A stretch of 64,000 bases of DNA. Source: Cyprinodon diabolis. Its lineage: Eukaryota > Chordata > Actinopteri > Cyprinodontiformes > Cyprinodontidae. The notes under the pieces were generated by a model. It did not search any database. It was not told where the DNA came from and worked only from the letters and a program-made list of their open reading frames with translations. This document shows, piece after piece, positions 14,116 to 26,084 of this stretch (the stretch's first letter is position 1; each line of letters opens with the position of its first letter). The position numbers were made by a program, and so were the translations under genes. The DNA lies in contig CM060064.1 of the NCBI GenBank assembly GCA_030533445.1, positions 26,080,626 through 26,144,625 on the forward strand, in the 5' to 3' direction.

Positions 14116-16897
14116 GGGACGTTACCAAATTTGTGTAAATTTGGTAATGATCCAGATCATATGGGATTTTTAGCTACAGATGTAAGTAACAATTCGGGGC
14201 AAAATGTGCTTCTTGACAGAGGTCTGTACTCTCTGAATGCTTTTCTAGTTAAATTATTAAATCAAGAGTTTTTATTTTTTACTGCTGCAACAGGCCATTT
14301 TAAAGACCCTATCATACTAAAATGACTTTGAAACTCCTGTCCTGCATGATTCCCTATGAATGTGTGCATGTTGAGGTGGCATTTCACTTGTGGAAACAAG
14401 AAGAGGAGTGAGAGACAGAAGGAGGAAGAGATAAAATTAGAAGACACTTTCTTTACAGCTCAACTGCTTCATGACTTTTTGAACAAAAACCTGTGCCCTG
14501 TGAGGAAACCGTATCATTTTAGAAAGGAAAATACTTGATATAGTAAGAGATAAACATTTGTGGCAGGTCCTATCTGACACATGGCAGTAAAATGTAGAAG
14601 TATCAGAGGCCCCCTGGGCGCCAGCAATGCCCTGTCTCTCTCATCAATGGCAACCTTATTCTGAGCAGCAGGATGCTGAACGTTCCCTTTCAAAGGCCGA
14701 GCAGAACATCCTTTCTGCAGATGAGTGCAGATGCCCACTGTTGCATGCAGCTATGTCAAGTATGTGTGCAAACTGTTATCTTTTTTTAAACAGATCACCT
14801 GGTTGGTAAAGCATGGAATGGATGGACATGCGGGCAGAATTGATCCATGCTTGCTGACCGAGTCCTAAAGGGATGTCCAAAAACAGAAACCGGTCAGCAG
14901 ATGAATTAAGTGAATTTTAATTTTTGACATCTCTATCAAGGTTATTGGCTTAAACATACAGGAGGGTGGCAGCCTCATGATGATGGGATGATTTTTTTAT
15001 TAAAAGGATTGATATACTTCACAAAATAAAGTACAACATCATACTAAATTAGTTTTAAAGTTGCTCAAAATAATAATCTTCATAGAGCACTGATCTATGC
15101 TGAAAAGGTTTTTGAAAGCGAGGTGGTCTAACAGTGATGGCCGACCGGGAGGACGTGTACATCAAGTGGTCCGCGAGTACATTGCAAGGGGTACAGGACA
15201 TTTTTTTATTTCCTAGGGAATAAAATAGGGTTGGGATCTGTTTTTGTTTGTGAGGACCGTATTGATAAATTAAATAAGCTTTTATCAACCAAAACATACG
15301 TTTTTCTTATATGTTTGAGTTCATCGTCATCTTTGTCACATAAAACCAAGCAGAGGAACAGTCAGTCTGACCATAATTTTTGTTCAGTATTTTTGTTCCC
15401 AATTCATCAAGTTAAAATGTGATTATAATGGAGTTACTCAGAGGAGCTCCAGTTTCATCAATACAGATTTATATTATGATTTTATTTTGTATTTATTTCG
15501 ATTCCTTTCTAACTTCCAGGCAACATATTTGTGTTGTTTTTATTTAATGTGGAAAGCATAAAATGCCTAAGAATTAAATGCTCAAGTTAAAAAGATCAAG
15601 TAAAATGATCTTTATTATATGTTTATTATATATTCAATAATGTCACGTTTTTCCATGTGGACCGAGACTAGTTTGTCTACAATTTTCAGTTACACCAGTT
15701 CTGTCAGGAGGAATGTTACAGTGAACTATTAAAAGAAATTTGTACAAGGCCCCTCAATGTTTAATCTAAGTCAGTTTGACCGGCAATTTTACAAAAATGC
15801 TAAAGAAATGCATGTAAACTGCAGAGAAGATTACATGATTTATTATTCAAAGAGAATCAAATTATTTATTATTCAACTTTGAACTCAAAGAGTGGATTTC
15901 AAGCTTTCTGTCAGGCAATAAGCAGGAAAAAAAGTGTCTGATTTGAGAAAAAAGGGTAGTGTGTCTTTCCTTTTTCTGTGTATGTCTTCAGCCACAGTCG
16001 AGTGATATCAATATGGCCATGCTAAAATTACACAACATTTATTTATAAATATATATATCTAAAGTGTTCAGTGTCTTTGATCATAAGACCTGCACCCAGA
16101 CAGTGAGTTATCATCCAGTGGGTGTCGCATCTCAGCCATCAGCAACTCAGTCCGATCCACTGAGAGGTGAGAACTTGCTCACTATAAAGTAATCTGACTC
16201 CATCTACTGCTGTCCAGGCCACATGGTCACTGTCATATGAACTGGATGTGGGTCACCAAGGTCAGAGCCAAGTGAGAATTTGTGAATGTGTGTACAGCAT
16301 GTGCTCGCTGGATGCTTCCTGATGGTTCTGGATAAGCATTCGCTGCCAGACAGAAATAGGAGAGTCTGTGCAAGTCTGCACCATTCAGTAATTCGTCTCT
16401 CACCCTGACCACCAAGATTTATTTGCTCACCTTATATCTGCTGTATGCAATGTGGTGAGGCAAAGATAAATTGCAGTTAAATAATATATTTAGGTTATTA
16501 ATACCAAGTTTACAAACATAAAAGAGTGCAGATGAAACTGCATGCCTTTATAATATAACTGATGAAATCATTGAAATTATACATAAAAAAAACAGTGAAG
16601 GAAATAAAGAAATAAAAACGTGAACAAATGTGGATCCAAAAGATGTTGACACAGAAGCCCAATCATTGTTTTAAGAAGTGCATTTCTACAGCAGGAGGAT
16701 CCTAGTAAAACTTAAAATTATGACTTTCTTATTAACAATCTTTCATAAATACCAGATTTAATGAATATTTCAAATAGAAGGTTACTTTCAACAGATTGTT
16801 CCACCTGAGCTGAGAACCTCTACAGCTCCTCCCAAGCTACCCATTGGTTGCTCTGCAAATTATTTGGTTCTTACCATGGGAAAAGAAAACAGCTTAC
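14116..16897. other. no gene recognised
   Basis: AT-rich intergenic sequence with scattered short open frames and no recognisable protein motif. A short inverted pair ACCAAATTT/AAATTTGGT lies at about 14125-14145, just past the LINE 5' end. Confidence 0.6.
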
Positions 16898-16914
16898 ATA
16901 ATATGATATAATTT

Positions 16915-17635
16915 CAATTCAATTCAGTTTATTTATATAGCGCCAAATTCACAACACATGTCATCTCAAGGCACTTTACAGTTCAACCAGATCATACAGT
17001 CAAATTGATACAAAGTTTTCTATCTAAGGAAAACCAGTTGATTGCATTGACTCATTGACTCAAATACAATCCCTCACACTAAGCATGCTTGCAGCGACAG
17101 TGGAGAGGAAAAACTCCCTTTTAACAGGAAGAAACCTCCAGCAGAACCAGGCTCAGTGTGAGCGGCCATCTGCCGAGGCCGACTGGGGTTCAAGGAGACA
17201 GAAGCAGAGATACAAAAAGCAGCTGTAAAAGGCGGCCCCGTCCAGGAAACACACAGCCAGGCAGACGAGCTCCAAGGCAGCTCCCATGCCAGAGGATGAA
17301 GAGAGCACATCCACCCAGCCACGGCCAGAGAAACAGGACCACACTGGAAAACAGGCCAATCTCCAACATCTACAAACAAGGGTGTTGATGGAAGCAGCAC
17401 AGCTGATGTTTCTTTCCTGGATGACGTCACAGCCAAACAGGAACAGACGAGGCAAAGCTACTCTGAGGAAAAGCAGAGAGAGCAGAACGTTAGAGATTGA
17501 ACTAACAGATTCTGCAGAATAGGAGAACAGAGAGAGAATGAAGCAGAAAGATGAAATGGGGGTCCCTATGCCCTCCAAAAGTCTAAGCCTATAGCAGCAT
17601 AACTGTAAAGACAGGTCAGGATAACCTGAGCCACC
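16915..17635 (-). repeat. L2 LINE 3'UTR
   Basis: Contains the terminal block GCGCTATATAAATAAACTGA on the minus strand followed by the short TGAAT repeats. Two reading frames stay open for over 100 codons here and in the other two copies, but without known motifs. A TGACGTCA palindrome at 17423-17430 is part of the repeat. Confidence 0.85.
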
Positions 17636-18790
17636 CTAACTATAAGCTTTATCAAAAAGGAAAGTTTTAAGCCTAGTCTTAAAAGTAGACAGAGTGTCTG
17701 CCTCACGGACTAAAACTGGTAGTTGGTTCCACAGGAGAGGAGCCTGATAACTAAAAGATCTGCCTCCCATTCTACTTTTAGAAATTCTAGGAACCACTAG
17801 TAAACCTGCAGATTGAGAGCGAAGTGCTCTGTTAGGAACATAAGGAACAATCAGATCTCTGATATAAGATGGAGCTTGGCCATTTAAGGCTTTATATGGG
17901 AGAAGGAGGATTTTAAATTCAATTCTTGATTTAAAAGGAAGCCAATGAAGAGAAGTCAGGATAGGAGAGATATGATCTCTCTTTTTAATTTTCATCAGAA
18001 CTCTGGCTGCAGCATTTTGGATCAGCTGAAGGCTTTTAACTACAGTTTGTGGACTTCCTGATAGTAAAGAATTACAATAGTCCAGCCTTGAAGTAACAAA
18101 TGCATGGACTAGTTTCTCAGCATCACCCCTGGACAGGAGATTTCTAATTTTTGCAATATTCCTCAGATGAACGAAGGAAATTCTAGAAACCTCTTTGATC
18201 TGGGATTTAAATGACAGGTCCTGATCAAAAATAACACCAAGATTTTTTACTTTATTATCTGAAATCAGTTTAATCCCATCCAAATGAAGTGACTGGCTAA
18301 TCAGCTTCTTTTTCAGAGACTCTGGTCCAAAGACTATAACTTCTGTTTTGTCTGCATTCAGAAGCAGAAAGTTAAGAGTCATCCAAGTTTTTATGTCTTC
18401 AAGACATGCCTGTAATCTATGTAATGGGTTAGCTTCATCTGGATTTATAGACAGATATAGCTGGGTATCATCAGCATAACAGTGGAAATTAATCCCATGC
18501 TGTCTAATAACTCTACCAATTGGGAGCATGTATAAAGTAAAGAGAATTGGTCCTAGCACTGATCCCTGTGGTACTCCACAGGTAACCTTTGAGCATGTTG
18601 AAGATCTATCATTAACATAAACAAACTGAATTCGATCAGATAGATAAGATTTAAACCAGTCTAGTGCTGTTTCTTTAATTCCAACAAAATATTCAAGTCT
18701 TTCTAAAAGAATATTATGGTCAACTGTATCAAATGCAGCACTAAGATCCAACAGGACGAGCACAGATACGAGTCCATTATCTGAGGCCAT
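17636..18790 (-). pseudogene. L2 LINE ORF2, C-terminal part: reverse transcriptase
   Basis: An open 384-codon frame continuing the RT in a different frame. Motif A is [14 protein letters not shown] (Asp15). Motif B is GVPQGSVLGPILFTLYM. The catalytic YADD box is at residues 105-108, followed by KTEVIVFG and KNLGVIFD, then the L2-typical C-terminal domain (LQLIQNAAARVL, SILTSLHWLP-like, FKTRLKTFLF). It is intact by itself but separated from the endonuclease by the frameshift near 18790, so this copy should not make a full ORF2 protein. Confidence 0.8.
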
Positions 18791-20682
18791 GAGAATATCA
18801 CCAGAGCTGTTTCAGTGCTATGATGAGCTCTAAAGCCAGACTGAAACTCTTCAAAAAGTTCATTATGGTGTAAGTGGTCGCAAACTTGTTTGGCAACTAC
18901 TTTCTCAAGAATTTTGGATAAGAAAGGAAGATTGGATATAGCTCTATAATTAACCAAGTCATCTGGGTCAAGAGACGGTTTCTTAAGCAGAGGTTTAATT
19001 ACAGCAACCTTAAAAGCTTTAGGTACATATCCCTGTAACAGAGATAGATTAATCACATCTAAAATGGAGGAGGAGATCAAAGGGAATACCTCCTTAAATA
19101 ACCTGGTTGGAACTGGATCTAACATACAAGTTGAAGGCTTAGATGAAGACAATAATTTTGCTAATTCAGAAAGTTCAACTGGATCAAAGCAGTCTAAACC
19201 CGGTTCAGATTCCATGACTACCTCAGGTACAATCGCGGATAGAGGAGTGCTTATGATCTTATTTTTAATAAGATCAATCTTATTTATAAAGAATCCCATA
19301 AAATCATTGCTGCTAAGAGCAGGTGGAATGGACGGTTCAACAGAGCTATGGCTCTGGGTGAGTTTGGCAACTGTATTAAAAAGAAATCTAGGATTATTCT
19401 TATTCTCCTCTATTAATGAGGAGAAGTATGCTGCTCTTGCTTTACAAAGGGTCCTCTTATACAGCAGTAAACCATTTTTCCAGACTAGGAAGGACTCCCG
19501 CAGGCCTGTGGAGCGATATTTTCTCTCCAGTTTCCTAGCATTTTGCTTCAAAGTACGCAGCTCTGCATTAAACCAAGGAGCAAGCTTTCTATTTTCAACG
19601 GTTTTCATTTTCAAGGGAGCTGCGTTGTCTAAGGCAGTACGCAGAAAACTAGCAACCCCATCAACAAAATCATCAACCTGTGAAGGGGAATAAGCTATGC
19701 TTTTGCACTCTGCAGCACTGCTCAGCGACACAGAGGAGAGAGAAAGTGAAGCAGATTCTTTAAAATTTATAACTGCACCATCTGATAAAGATCTACTAAA
19801 ATTGAACCTTCTTTTGGGGGAGGAGAACTCTGTTAAAGTAATCCTGAAGGTTATTAGAAAGTGGTCAGAGAGGACAGGGTTGTGAGGAAATACTGTTATT
19901 TCTTCACATTCTATGCCGTATGTCAGCACAAGATCCAAAGTATGAAGATGAGAATGTGTGGGACTATTCACATTTTGAACAAAGCCAATAGTGTCTAAGA
20001 TAGCATTAAAGGCTGCTCTTAAGCTATCGCCTTCAATGTCAGCATGGATGTTAAAATCTCCCACTATGATGACCCTGTCAGTATTTAATACCAAATCAGA
20101 AAGGAACTCTGAAAACTCATCTAAAAATTCAGAGTAAGGACCTGGCGGACGATACAAAGTTACAAAAAGAAGAGGTTTTCTTGCCTTGAAATTTGGATGA
20201 GGGAAATTAAGGGTTAAATGTTCAAAAGAGTTGTAGGTATTAACTGTTTTGGGAGTAATCAGTAAGTCAGACTGGAAGATTGTTGCTACTCCTCCTCGCC
20301 CAGAACTTCTGGGTATGTGAAAATTTAAATAGCTTGAAGGAGTTGCCTCGTTTATGCTCACATAATCCTCTTGCTGCAGCCAGGTTTCTGTAAGGCAAAA
20401 CAAGTCAATGTGATTATCACAAATCAAGTCATTAACTAGCAGACTTTTAGAGGAAAGAGATCTTATGTTAAACAGACCGCATTTAATTGTTTTAACTTTT
20501 TCCCCAATTGGAGTTATTTTGATTTTAATTAGATTATCATGATTTACTCCTTTGGGAATCTTGGCTAATTTATTAGATTTTGGTCGTGGGCAAGACACTT
20601 TCTGGATGGAGTAAAGAGTGGGTAACAGTAGAGAAGCTGCAGAGACGTGTGTTAAAATACAACTCTGCTTCCTGGTCTGCAC
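18703..20682 (-). CDS. L2 LINE ORF2, N-terminal part: AP endonuclease and start of RT
   Basis: An open 659-codon frame. Endonuclease motifs appear in order: FNIRSL (Asn72), LTETWL (Glu99), [16 protein letters not shown] (Asp209, Asn211), HTLDLVLT and LSDHF (residues 272-274), so all catalytic positions of an APE-type nicking domain look present. The RT begins near residue 580 with [18 protein letters not shown] and [15 protein letters not shown], then the frame runs into unrelated residues and stops. It overlaps the second frame (17636-18790), so a small deletion just after STETAL has shifted the frame. The true upstream start is uncertain; the residues before about 60 may include untranslated sequence. 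Confidence 0.8.
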   Translation of the reverse strand: MQTRKQSCILTHVSAASLLLPTLYSIQKVSCPRPKSNKLAKIPKGVNHDNLIKIKITPIGEKVKTIKCGLFNIRSLSSKSLLVNDLICDNHIDLFCLTETWLQQEDYVSINEATPSSYLNFHIPRSSGRGGVATIFQSDLLITPKTVNTYNSFEHLTLNFPHPNFKARKPLLFVTLYRPPGPYSEFLDEFSEFLSDLVLNTDRVIIVGDFNIHADIEGDSLRAAFNAILDTIGFVQNVNSPTHSHLHTLDLVLTYGIECEEITVFPHNPVLSDHFLITFRITLTEFSSPKRRFNFSRSLSDGAVINFKESASLSLSSVSLSSAAECKSIAYSPSQVDDFVDGVASFLRTALDNAAPLKMKTVENRKLAPWFNAELRTLKQNARKLERKYRSTGLRESFLVWKNGLLLYKRTLCKARAAYFSSLIEENKNNPRFLFNTVAKLTQSHSSVEPSIPPALSSNDFMGFFINKIDLIKNKIISTPLSAIVPEVVMESEPGLDCFDPVELSELAKLLSSSKPSTCMLDPVPTRLFKEVFPLISSSILDVINLSLLQGYVPKAFKVAVIKPLLKKPSLDPDDLVNYRAISNLPFLSKILEKVVAKQVCDHLHHNELFEEFQSGFRAHHSTETALVIFSWPQIMDSYLCSSCWILVLHLIQLTIIFF

Positions 20683-20686
20683 CCTG

Positions 20687-20790
20687 GGTGGTCAGGGTTT
20701 TGGAGGACTAATAAATGTGGCCAGATTCCTAGAAAGAAGAGCTGCACCATCCAAAGTGGGATGGATGCCGTCTCTCCGAATCAGACCAGG
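20687..20790 (-). pseudogene. L2 ORF1 C-terminal remnant with SGNH-esterase-like DxxH motif
   Basis: Upstream of ORF2 the minus strand reads GLIRRDGIHPTLDGAALLSR, then NLATFISPPKP and a stop. DGIH fits the Asp-x-x-His catalytic pair that ends SGNH/GDSL hydrolase domains, which are known in ORF1 of some CR1/L2-like LINEs. The frame is closed by a stop just upstream, near where the element appears 5'-truncated. Assignment by motif only. Confidence 0.5.
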
Positions 20791-20812
20791 CTATCTAATG
20801 TTAGATAATATG

Positions 20813-22959
20813 TCTTGCTTAAATAATTTGTTTGTTATTCTGTGTCCAACTTGAAATTATAATACTAATTTAAGGAATTGTGTCAAGTGAATATATTTTG
20901 CATTTACATTTAGTTTCTCTTGTCTACAGTACATTTTCATTCAGATTAACTGTTCTTATGTTGTTTTTATACACTCCTTTTTGGGGGTTTATTTGAATAT
21001 GACTCTATTTAATAGTTAGTTCAATATTGATGGGAGCTGGTTGCAATGGATTTTACTTAGGAGTGACTGAGTTACAAAGCTGCAATTGCAAACCACACCT
21101 TTCCAGATTTTTATGATAAAAAAATTAATTATAGCAATTTCTGTTCAATTCTAAACTAAGCATCATGTTGTGTGTGCCTACGACAAAACATCCCAATTTA
21201 ATACATTGAATTTTAATGTTGTGATGTCAAAAATGTGAAAAGGCTAAAGGAAGAAACACAAAAAGGATGTTAAGATTGATATAAAAAGATTGTCTAAAAA
21301 TAGAAAGACGACAAAAATTGAAAAGGGGAACTTGAGATCACTTTATGATACAGCCTCAACTGCCAAAGTTAAAAGCATTAAGAAAAAGGAGTAAATTACA
21401 TAGATACGTAAAAGAAAAAGAGGTAGAAAAAAGAACAAACAGGCATAAAACAGAGAGGAAGGCATTTTAGCATTGAGAGTGTGTCATGAATAACTGCAGG
21501 AAGATGGAAACAAGCAGAGACAGTCAACGGTGGGAGAAAACCAGAAGAAAATTAGCAGGTCTGTTGTGATGCATGAAAGGATTTTAAAAGGATGGAACAA
21601 TGTGGAGGCTCAGCTCAACACACAGATGAGAGCTGAAGGAAACTTTAAAGGAGCAGAGGAGGAAAGGCATGTCTTTGTGATGAGAAGACAACAGGCAGAC
21701 AGAAACCAGCTTCTTTTGTATATTATTTATTATTTATTATAAGTTGTTTGCCAATCTGCTCTGTAGCGTATCAAACTGATTGAATTGCATTGGGTTGTTA
21801 TGTGTGAATGAACTTATGGGGAGGGGGTGGGGTGAATCCCTACTCCCAGTATAAACTTATCCCCGCTGTCGTTTTTACACACTTCCTGTCCTATCAGGCT
21901 GCGTCAGGCCTGGTGATGCCCCGTGTGACTGCTGCAGGAACTCAGGCTACACCAGCTGGGTTGTGATGTAATGAACATGTGTCCAGTCCTCCTTAGAGAG
22001 CCTGCCCCTTTCATTCAACATATCAGACCACCGGGGACAGAGTGGTCACTCATTTGAGGAGAGGTTGAACCTACCAAGCTTAGGATCTCCGGTGTCAGCC
22101 TTGTGCTGTCTAATATTAATGACCCCTGGCCTGGGAGTGAGTGTGTTAGCGAGTTGTTTATGAGTGGTGTATTTTTAGTTGATTTTCCACTCCTTGTGCA
22201 GCACTGCAAGCCAGGGAATGAGGAGAGAGGTGAGGTGGGTGGGGGGGGGGGGGAGTAAGGGCGACAGTGAATCTAGGGTTTACCTGCCTCTTGTATAACA
22301 ATACTTATCCTGGGTTATTCAGATAATTGTCAATCCCACCCCAGGGTAGGAGCCTAAAAACAATACTTATCTTTACCATAAGGGAAAATCGGCGTTATGT
22401 GTCTGAGCCAAAACTTGTAGAAGGCGTATGTAAATATGAAATACTGTACTTCTAAATGTGAGGCTTGTGTGCATACCAAAAGTGCAGGGATCAGAAGTAT
22501 TTATAGTGTGTCTGTCTCTGATTCACAGAAACAGACTTGTAGGCTGCAGAATGTGTTCCTTAATGGTTTGTAAATACTGATCTTTTGTTGAATGAAGATA
22601 AGAATGGCAGAGTTATCAATACTGAAAATCATCACATATAATAGGAGATGGTTTAAGTTCCATGTCTTTCAGATACTCATCTGAAGTAATTAAGGACATG
22701 ATCTATTCTGATTGCTATGCATAAACATAAAAGCAAACAGATCAGCCTCCCAAAGGAAAGGTATTTATTTTACCTTGAACAGGAATTTATCATACATTTT
22801 CAGCATCTTAGAACAATAATTTTAATGTTTGTCAAAGATTCTTGGTTGAATTTAGTTTATTTACTTTGACTGGTCTGTTTTAACACATCTACATGCTATG
22901 ATCTAAACCATTCATTAAAATCTCTGACTCTTTAACCTACTTTCTGTTCATCTTCTAAT
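20813..22959. other. no gene recognised
   Basis: Intergenic. A 13-G run at 22241-22253 inside a G-rich stretch is the only notable structure. No exon or mobile element recognised. Confidence 0.6.
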
Positions 22960-23330
22960 TTTTAAGGTTCCCCCAGATGATTTGGCCAACACCACAAGTT
23001 ACCATTGATATTACGTGTTCAGTGATGAGTTTGTTTTCCACCACTTGGAGCATTCTGCCTAGAAGGAAAGGCAAATTCCTGTGTTTGATATTTCACAGGA
23101 TTCCATTCAGCATTGTCTTTCTACTTGCAGCTCTTCCACATAGGCCAGATTTGTGGATGATCCAACTAATAGTAGATTCTCCTTCCTCAAAATGATTTTT
23201 CCATAGATATTATAGGGTTCTTGGCTGCTTCTTTTATCAACACACTTCTTATCTGGCCTTATGCTCTTGATTTGCAGTTGCATTCTTATTTTTCACAATA
23301 GACTGATTGAATATTCTTACATTTAACTTA
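22960..23330. repeat. possible old DNA-transposon remnant
   Basis: The wording around 23150-23265 (GTGGATGATCC, then TTCTTGGCTGCTTCT and TCTGGCC) resembles a dispersed teleost repeat I recognise only vaguely. No intact frame or inverted ends. Directly abuts the L2 fragment that follows. Confidence 0.25.
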
Positions 23331-23402
23331 CGCTCCACACCAAAATAATTAAACTGTTTAGTCTAAAAGAAATCCAGCTGACCGTTCAACATCTGCTTAA
23401 TT

Positions 23403-24032
23403 GCTTCATTCTCTCTCTGTTCTCCTATTCTGCAGAATCTGTTTGTTCAATCTCTAACCTTCTGCTCTCTCTGCTTTTCCTCAGAGTAGCTTTGCCTCGT
23501 CTGTTCCTGTTTGGCTGTGACGTCATCCAGGAAAGAAACATCAGCTGTGCTGCTTCCATCAACACCCTTGTTTATAGATGTTGGAGATCTGCCTGTCTTC
23601 AGGTGTAGTCCTGTTTCTCTGGCCGTGACTGGGTGGATGTGCTCTCTTCATCCTCTAACATGGGAGCTGCCTTGGAGCTCGTCTGCCTGGCTGTGTGTTT
23701 CCTGGACGGGGCCGCCTTTTACAGCTGCTTTTTGTATCTCTGCTTCTGTCTCCTTGAACCCCAGTCGGCCTCGGCAGATGGCCGCTCACACTGAGCCTGG
23801 TTCTGCTGGAGGTTTCTTCCTGTTAAAAGGGAGTTTTTCCTCTCCACTGTCGCTACAAGCATGCTTAGTGTGAGGGATTGTATTTGAGTCAATGAGTCAA
23901 TGCAATCAACTGGTTTTCCTTAGATAGAAAACTTTGTATCAATTTGACTGTATGATCTGGTTGAACTGTAAAGTGCCTTGAGATGACATGTGTTGTGAAT
24001 TTGGCGCTATATAAATAAACTGAATTGAATTG
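23403..24032 (+). mobile_element. L2 LINE 3' fragment, near identical to 16915-17535 but inverted
   Basis: A 5'-truncated copy with only the 3'UTR, on the plus strand, ending GAATTGAATTG. By eye it differs from the copy at 16915-17535 at only a few positions over about 620 bases, implying recent mobilisation of this LINE family. It contains a TGACGTCA at 23518-23525. No clear target duplication. Confidence 0.9.
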
Positions 24033-24480
24033 TTTCTTTCAGATAAAGCAATGGAACATTCTTGAGAATTTAGGAGAGAATTAAAATTGCAAAAGCATTG
24101 TTTGTCCAAAACTGTTGAAAAGACTAGTAAAAGGCTACAAAGCAGCCAACAGCAACACTGAAGGATCAACAGGAATTTCCAAAAAGTACTGGCTGTGTTC
24201 AACATGTCACAACAATGTCCTATATTCTAAATATTTCTGGACTAAGGAATATGGCCTAAAAAGTAGGGCAAATCTGTTCAGTACACAACACCAAAATAAC
24301 AGATATCCATAAAAACAAAACATGGTGCTGGCAACATGGGGCTGGCAGTATCATCCTCTGAGAATACTTTCATTTAGGTAGACAAGATTTAGAAGAAGTT
24401 GCAAATAACTATTGGTTTTACCCAAAACCTTATGGTATCAACTGGCATTTTACATCATCAAGAAAAGTCCAAATATTCAT
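24033..24480 (+). pseudogene. degraded Tc1-like transposase remnant (second lineage)
   Basis: The plus strand encodes STGISKKYWLCSTCHNN around 24160-24215 and a later stretch AAACATGGTGCTGGCA (about 24317), reminiscent of the Tc1 glycine-rich block region. Sequence between is deleted or scrambled. It starts immediately at the 3' end of the L2 fragment, so the LINE may have inserted beside or into it. Dead copy. Confidence 0.55.
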
Positions 24481-26084
24481 CTTGTGATGGTTTCGTGGTC
24501 GCTAACCCCACACACAACCAATTTTTACTTTAAATTTTAACACACGGCATCATAAATATATTGGTTTATTTATTTTTAGTTTGACAATATATAAAGACAT
24601 TAGTTTCAATTTTTAGTGCACACATTTGGTTAACTTTTGTATACCTTTTGAAACATAACATTTGTATTCATAAACAACAACTGTATTTCAATCATCAGAA
24701 CTCATGTTCCATGAGTAACTGCTGAACCGCTGTGGCTTATGTTGATGACTTGTTTTCTGTGTTATCAATTGTATTTTGACTCAGCTAAAATCCTCTGTCG
24801 TCACAATCTGCTTCAGGACCTTGTCCTCCTCACAGCAGCTGCTGTCAGATTTCGGATTTGTATATTACAGCTGTGGGTACATTAAGTGAATTAGTTTATC
24901 AAACACTGCATCCCCCCTAGCAGTTGACCATGACAGACAGTTTTTATTCAATGTATCTCATGGTTTCATAACTGTTTGCATCCAACAAAGCTTGTTTCTG
25001 AGAGTTCATGAGCTTATAGGCCACTAACCCATGTGAAAAGAAAGGATTTTTGTGTGAACCACTTGTAAACTGTGATGATATTGATAGGATTCCCACAAAC
25101 TATGTCAGCAAATTCTTTTACATATTGCCTATCAGACAGCAGCTGTTGCCCTTAAGAGCACTCAGCAGATTATATAAACTACCATCTCCATGTTTTTGAT
25201 GTGTGTTAATTTCTTAGCCCATTGCCCCTTTTTTACCTATATAAATAGATCCTATGTTAGACTTTAAGCTGTTACATTCATCTGATCATTCTCTCACATC
25301 TGCCTACCTGTTGTATCTCCCAGGAGGGAGTTCCCTCCTAATGCTCCAACAGTAATCAGGATAAGTACTTCAGGGCTTGCAGACATTTGAGCGCAGGCAT
25401 GTCAAAGCAAATGGATCATATAATAGCCCCATCCTCAAGTCATAATTTACAGGTAGCTTCAGGGTGAGGTGTGGGTTTTTGTGGATAATCTGTCACAGAA
25501 AAGTAAAAATTTTTAAAGCCCCATTCCCTCAAACAACAGCTTGGTTTTCAGAGCCGCAGCACCTGTATGTTTTTGTTTTTGCTCAGAAAAAAATAATAAA
25601 AAATTAGAATTTCATAGTTTTACTTGCAAAACAATCATATATCTTTCTTAATTATGACCAATGCAGCACTGAATATAATATAATGGTATAATAGAATAGA
25701 ATAGAATAGAATAGAATAGAATAGAATAGAATAGAATACAGGTACATGAGACACAATACAGACAACAAAATATACATAGAAAATATATATATTTTTAACA
25801 CATATTATTATATAATATTCTATATTGAACATAATAAACAGAATATAACATGGATCTAGAGTGGAAATACAGGCACATCTAAAAAGAAATCAGAGTATTG
25901 CACAAAAGCGAAACATTTTTTACCAGTTATTTCAGACAGTGGAACGATTATTTCGTAGAGATAAAGTAATTTCTTTTTTTCTTTTTTTGCTGTGATTTAG
26001 TTGAAGGCCTAAAAGTTTAGAAAAAAAATCAAATTCAATGTTAAAGAGAACATCAGATATGAAATAAAAAAGTTAGTTACTAAA
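24481..26084. other. no gene recognised; contains (ATAGA)n
   Basis: AT-rich intergenic sequence. The only clear element is the pentanucleotide array at 25691-25738. Confidence 0.6.
25691..25738. repeat. (ATAGA)n pentanucleotide microsatellite
   Basis: Nine to ten tandem ATAGA units. Confidence 0.95.

Larger units (their letters stand above)
16915..20804 (-). mobile_element. L2-clade LINE, nearly full length, one frameshift
   Basis: A ~3.9 kb non-LTR retrotransposon on the minus strand. The 5' end (about 20790-20680) keeps the C terminus of ORF1. ORF2 endonuclease and RT follow (20682-17636), then a ~720-bp 3'UTR ending in a (TGAAT)n-type tail (16915-16925) rather than poly(A). The 3'UTR recurs at 23403-24032 (inverted, near identical) and at 28091-28690 (diverged). 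A candidate 8-bp target duplication ATAATATG lies at 16898-16905 and 20805-20812; it is weak because it is AT-only apart from one G. Features match L2/CR1-like elements. Confidence 0.88.

Noticed and set aside
17423..17430. CRE palindrome TGACGTCA in the L2 3'UTR (also in the copy at 23518-23525)
   Set aside because: Part of a dispersed repeat, so not locus-specific regulatory evidence.
19064..19693. 209-codon plus-strand frame inside the L2 LINE
   Set aside because: Antisense to the ORF2 endonuclease/RT linker; no independent similarity.
22241..22253. G-quadruplex candidate in a 13-G run
   Set aside because: A single homopolymer without supporting context or a nearby promoter.
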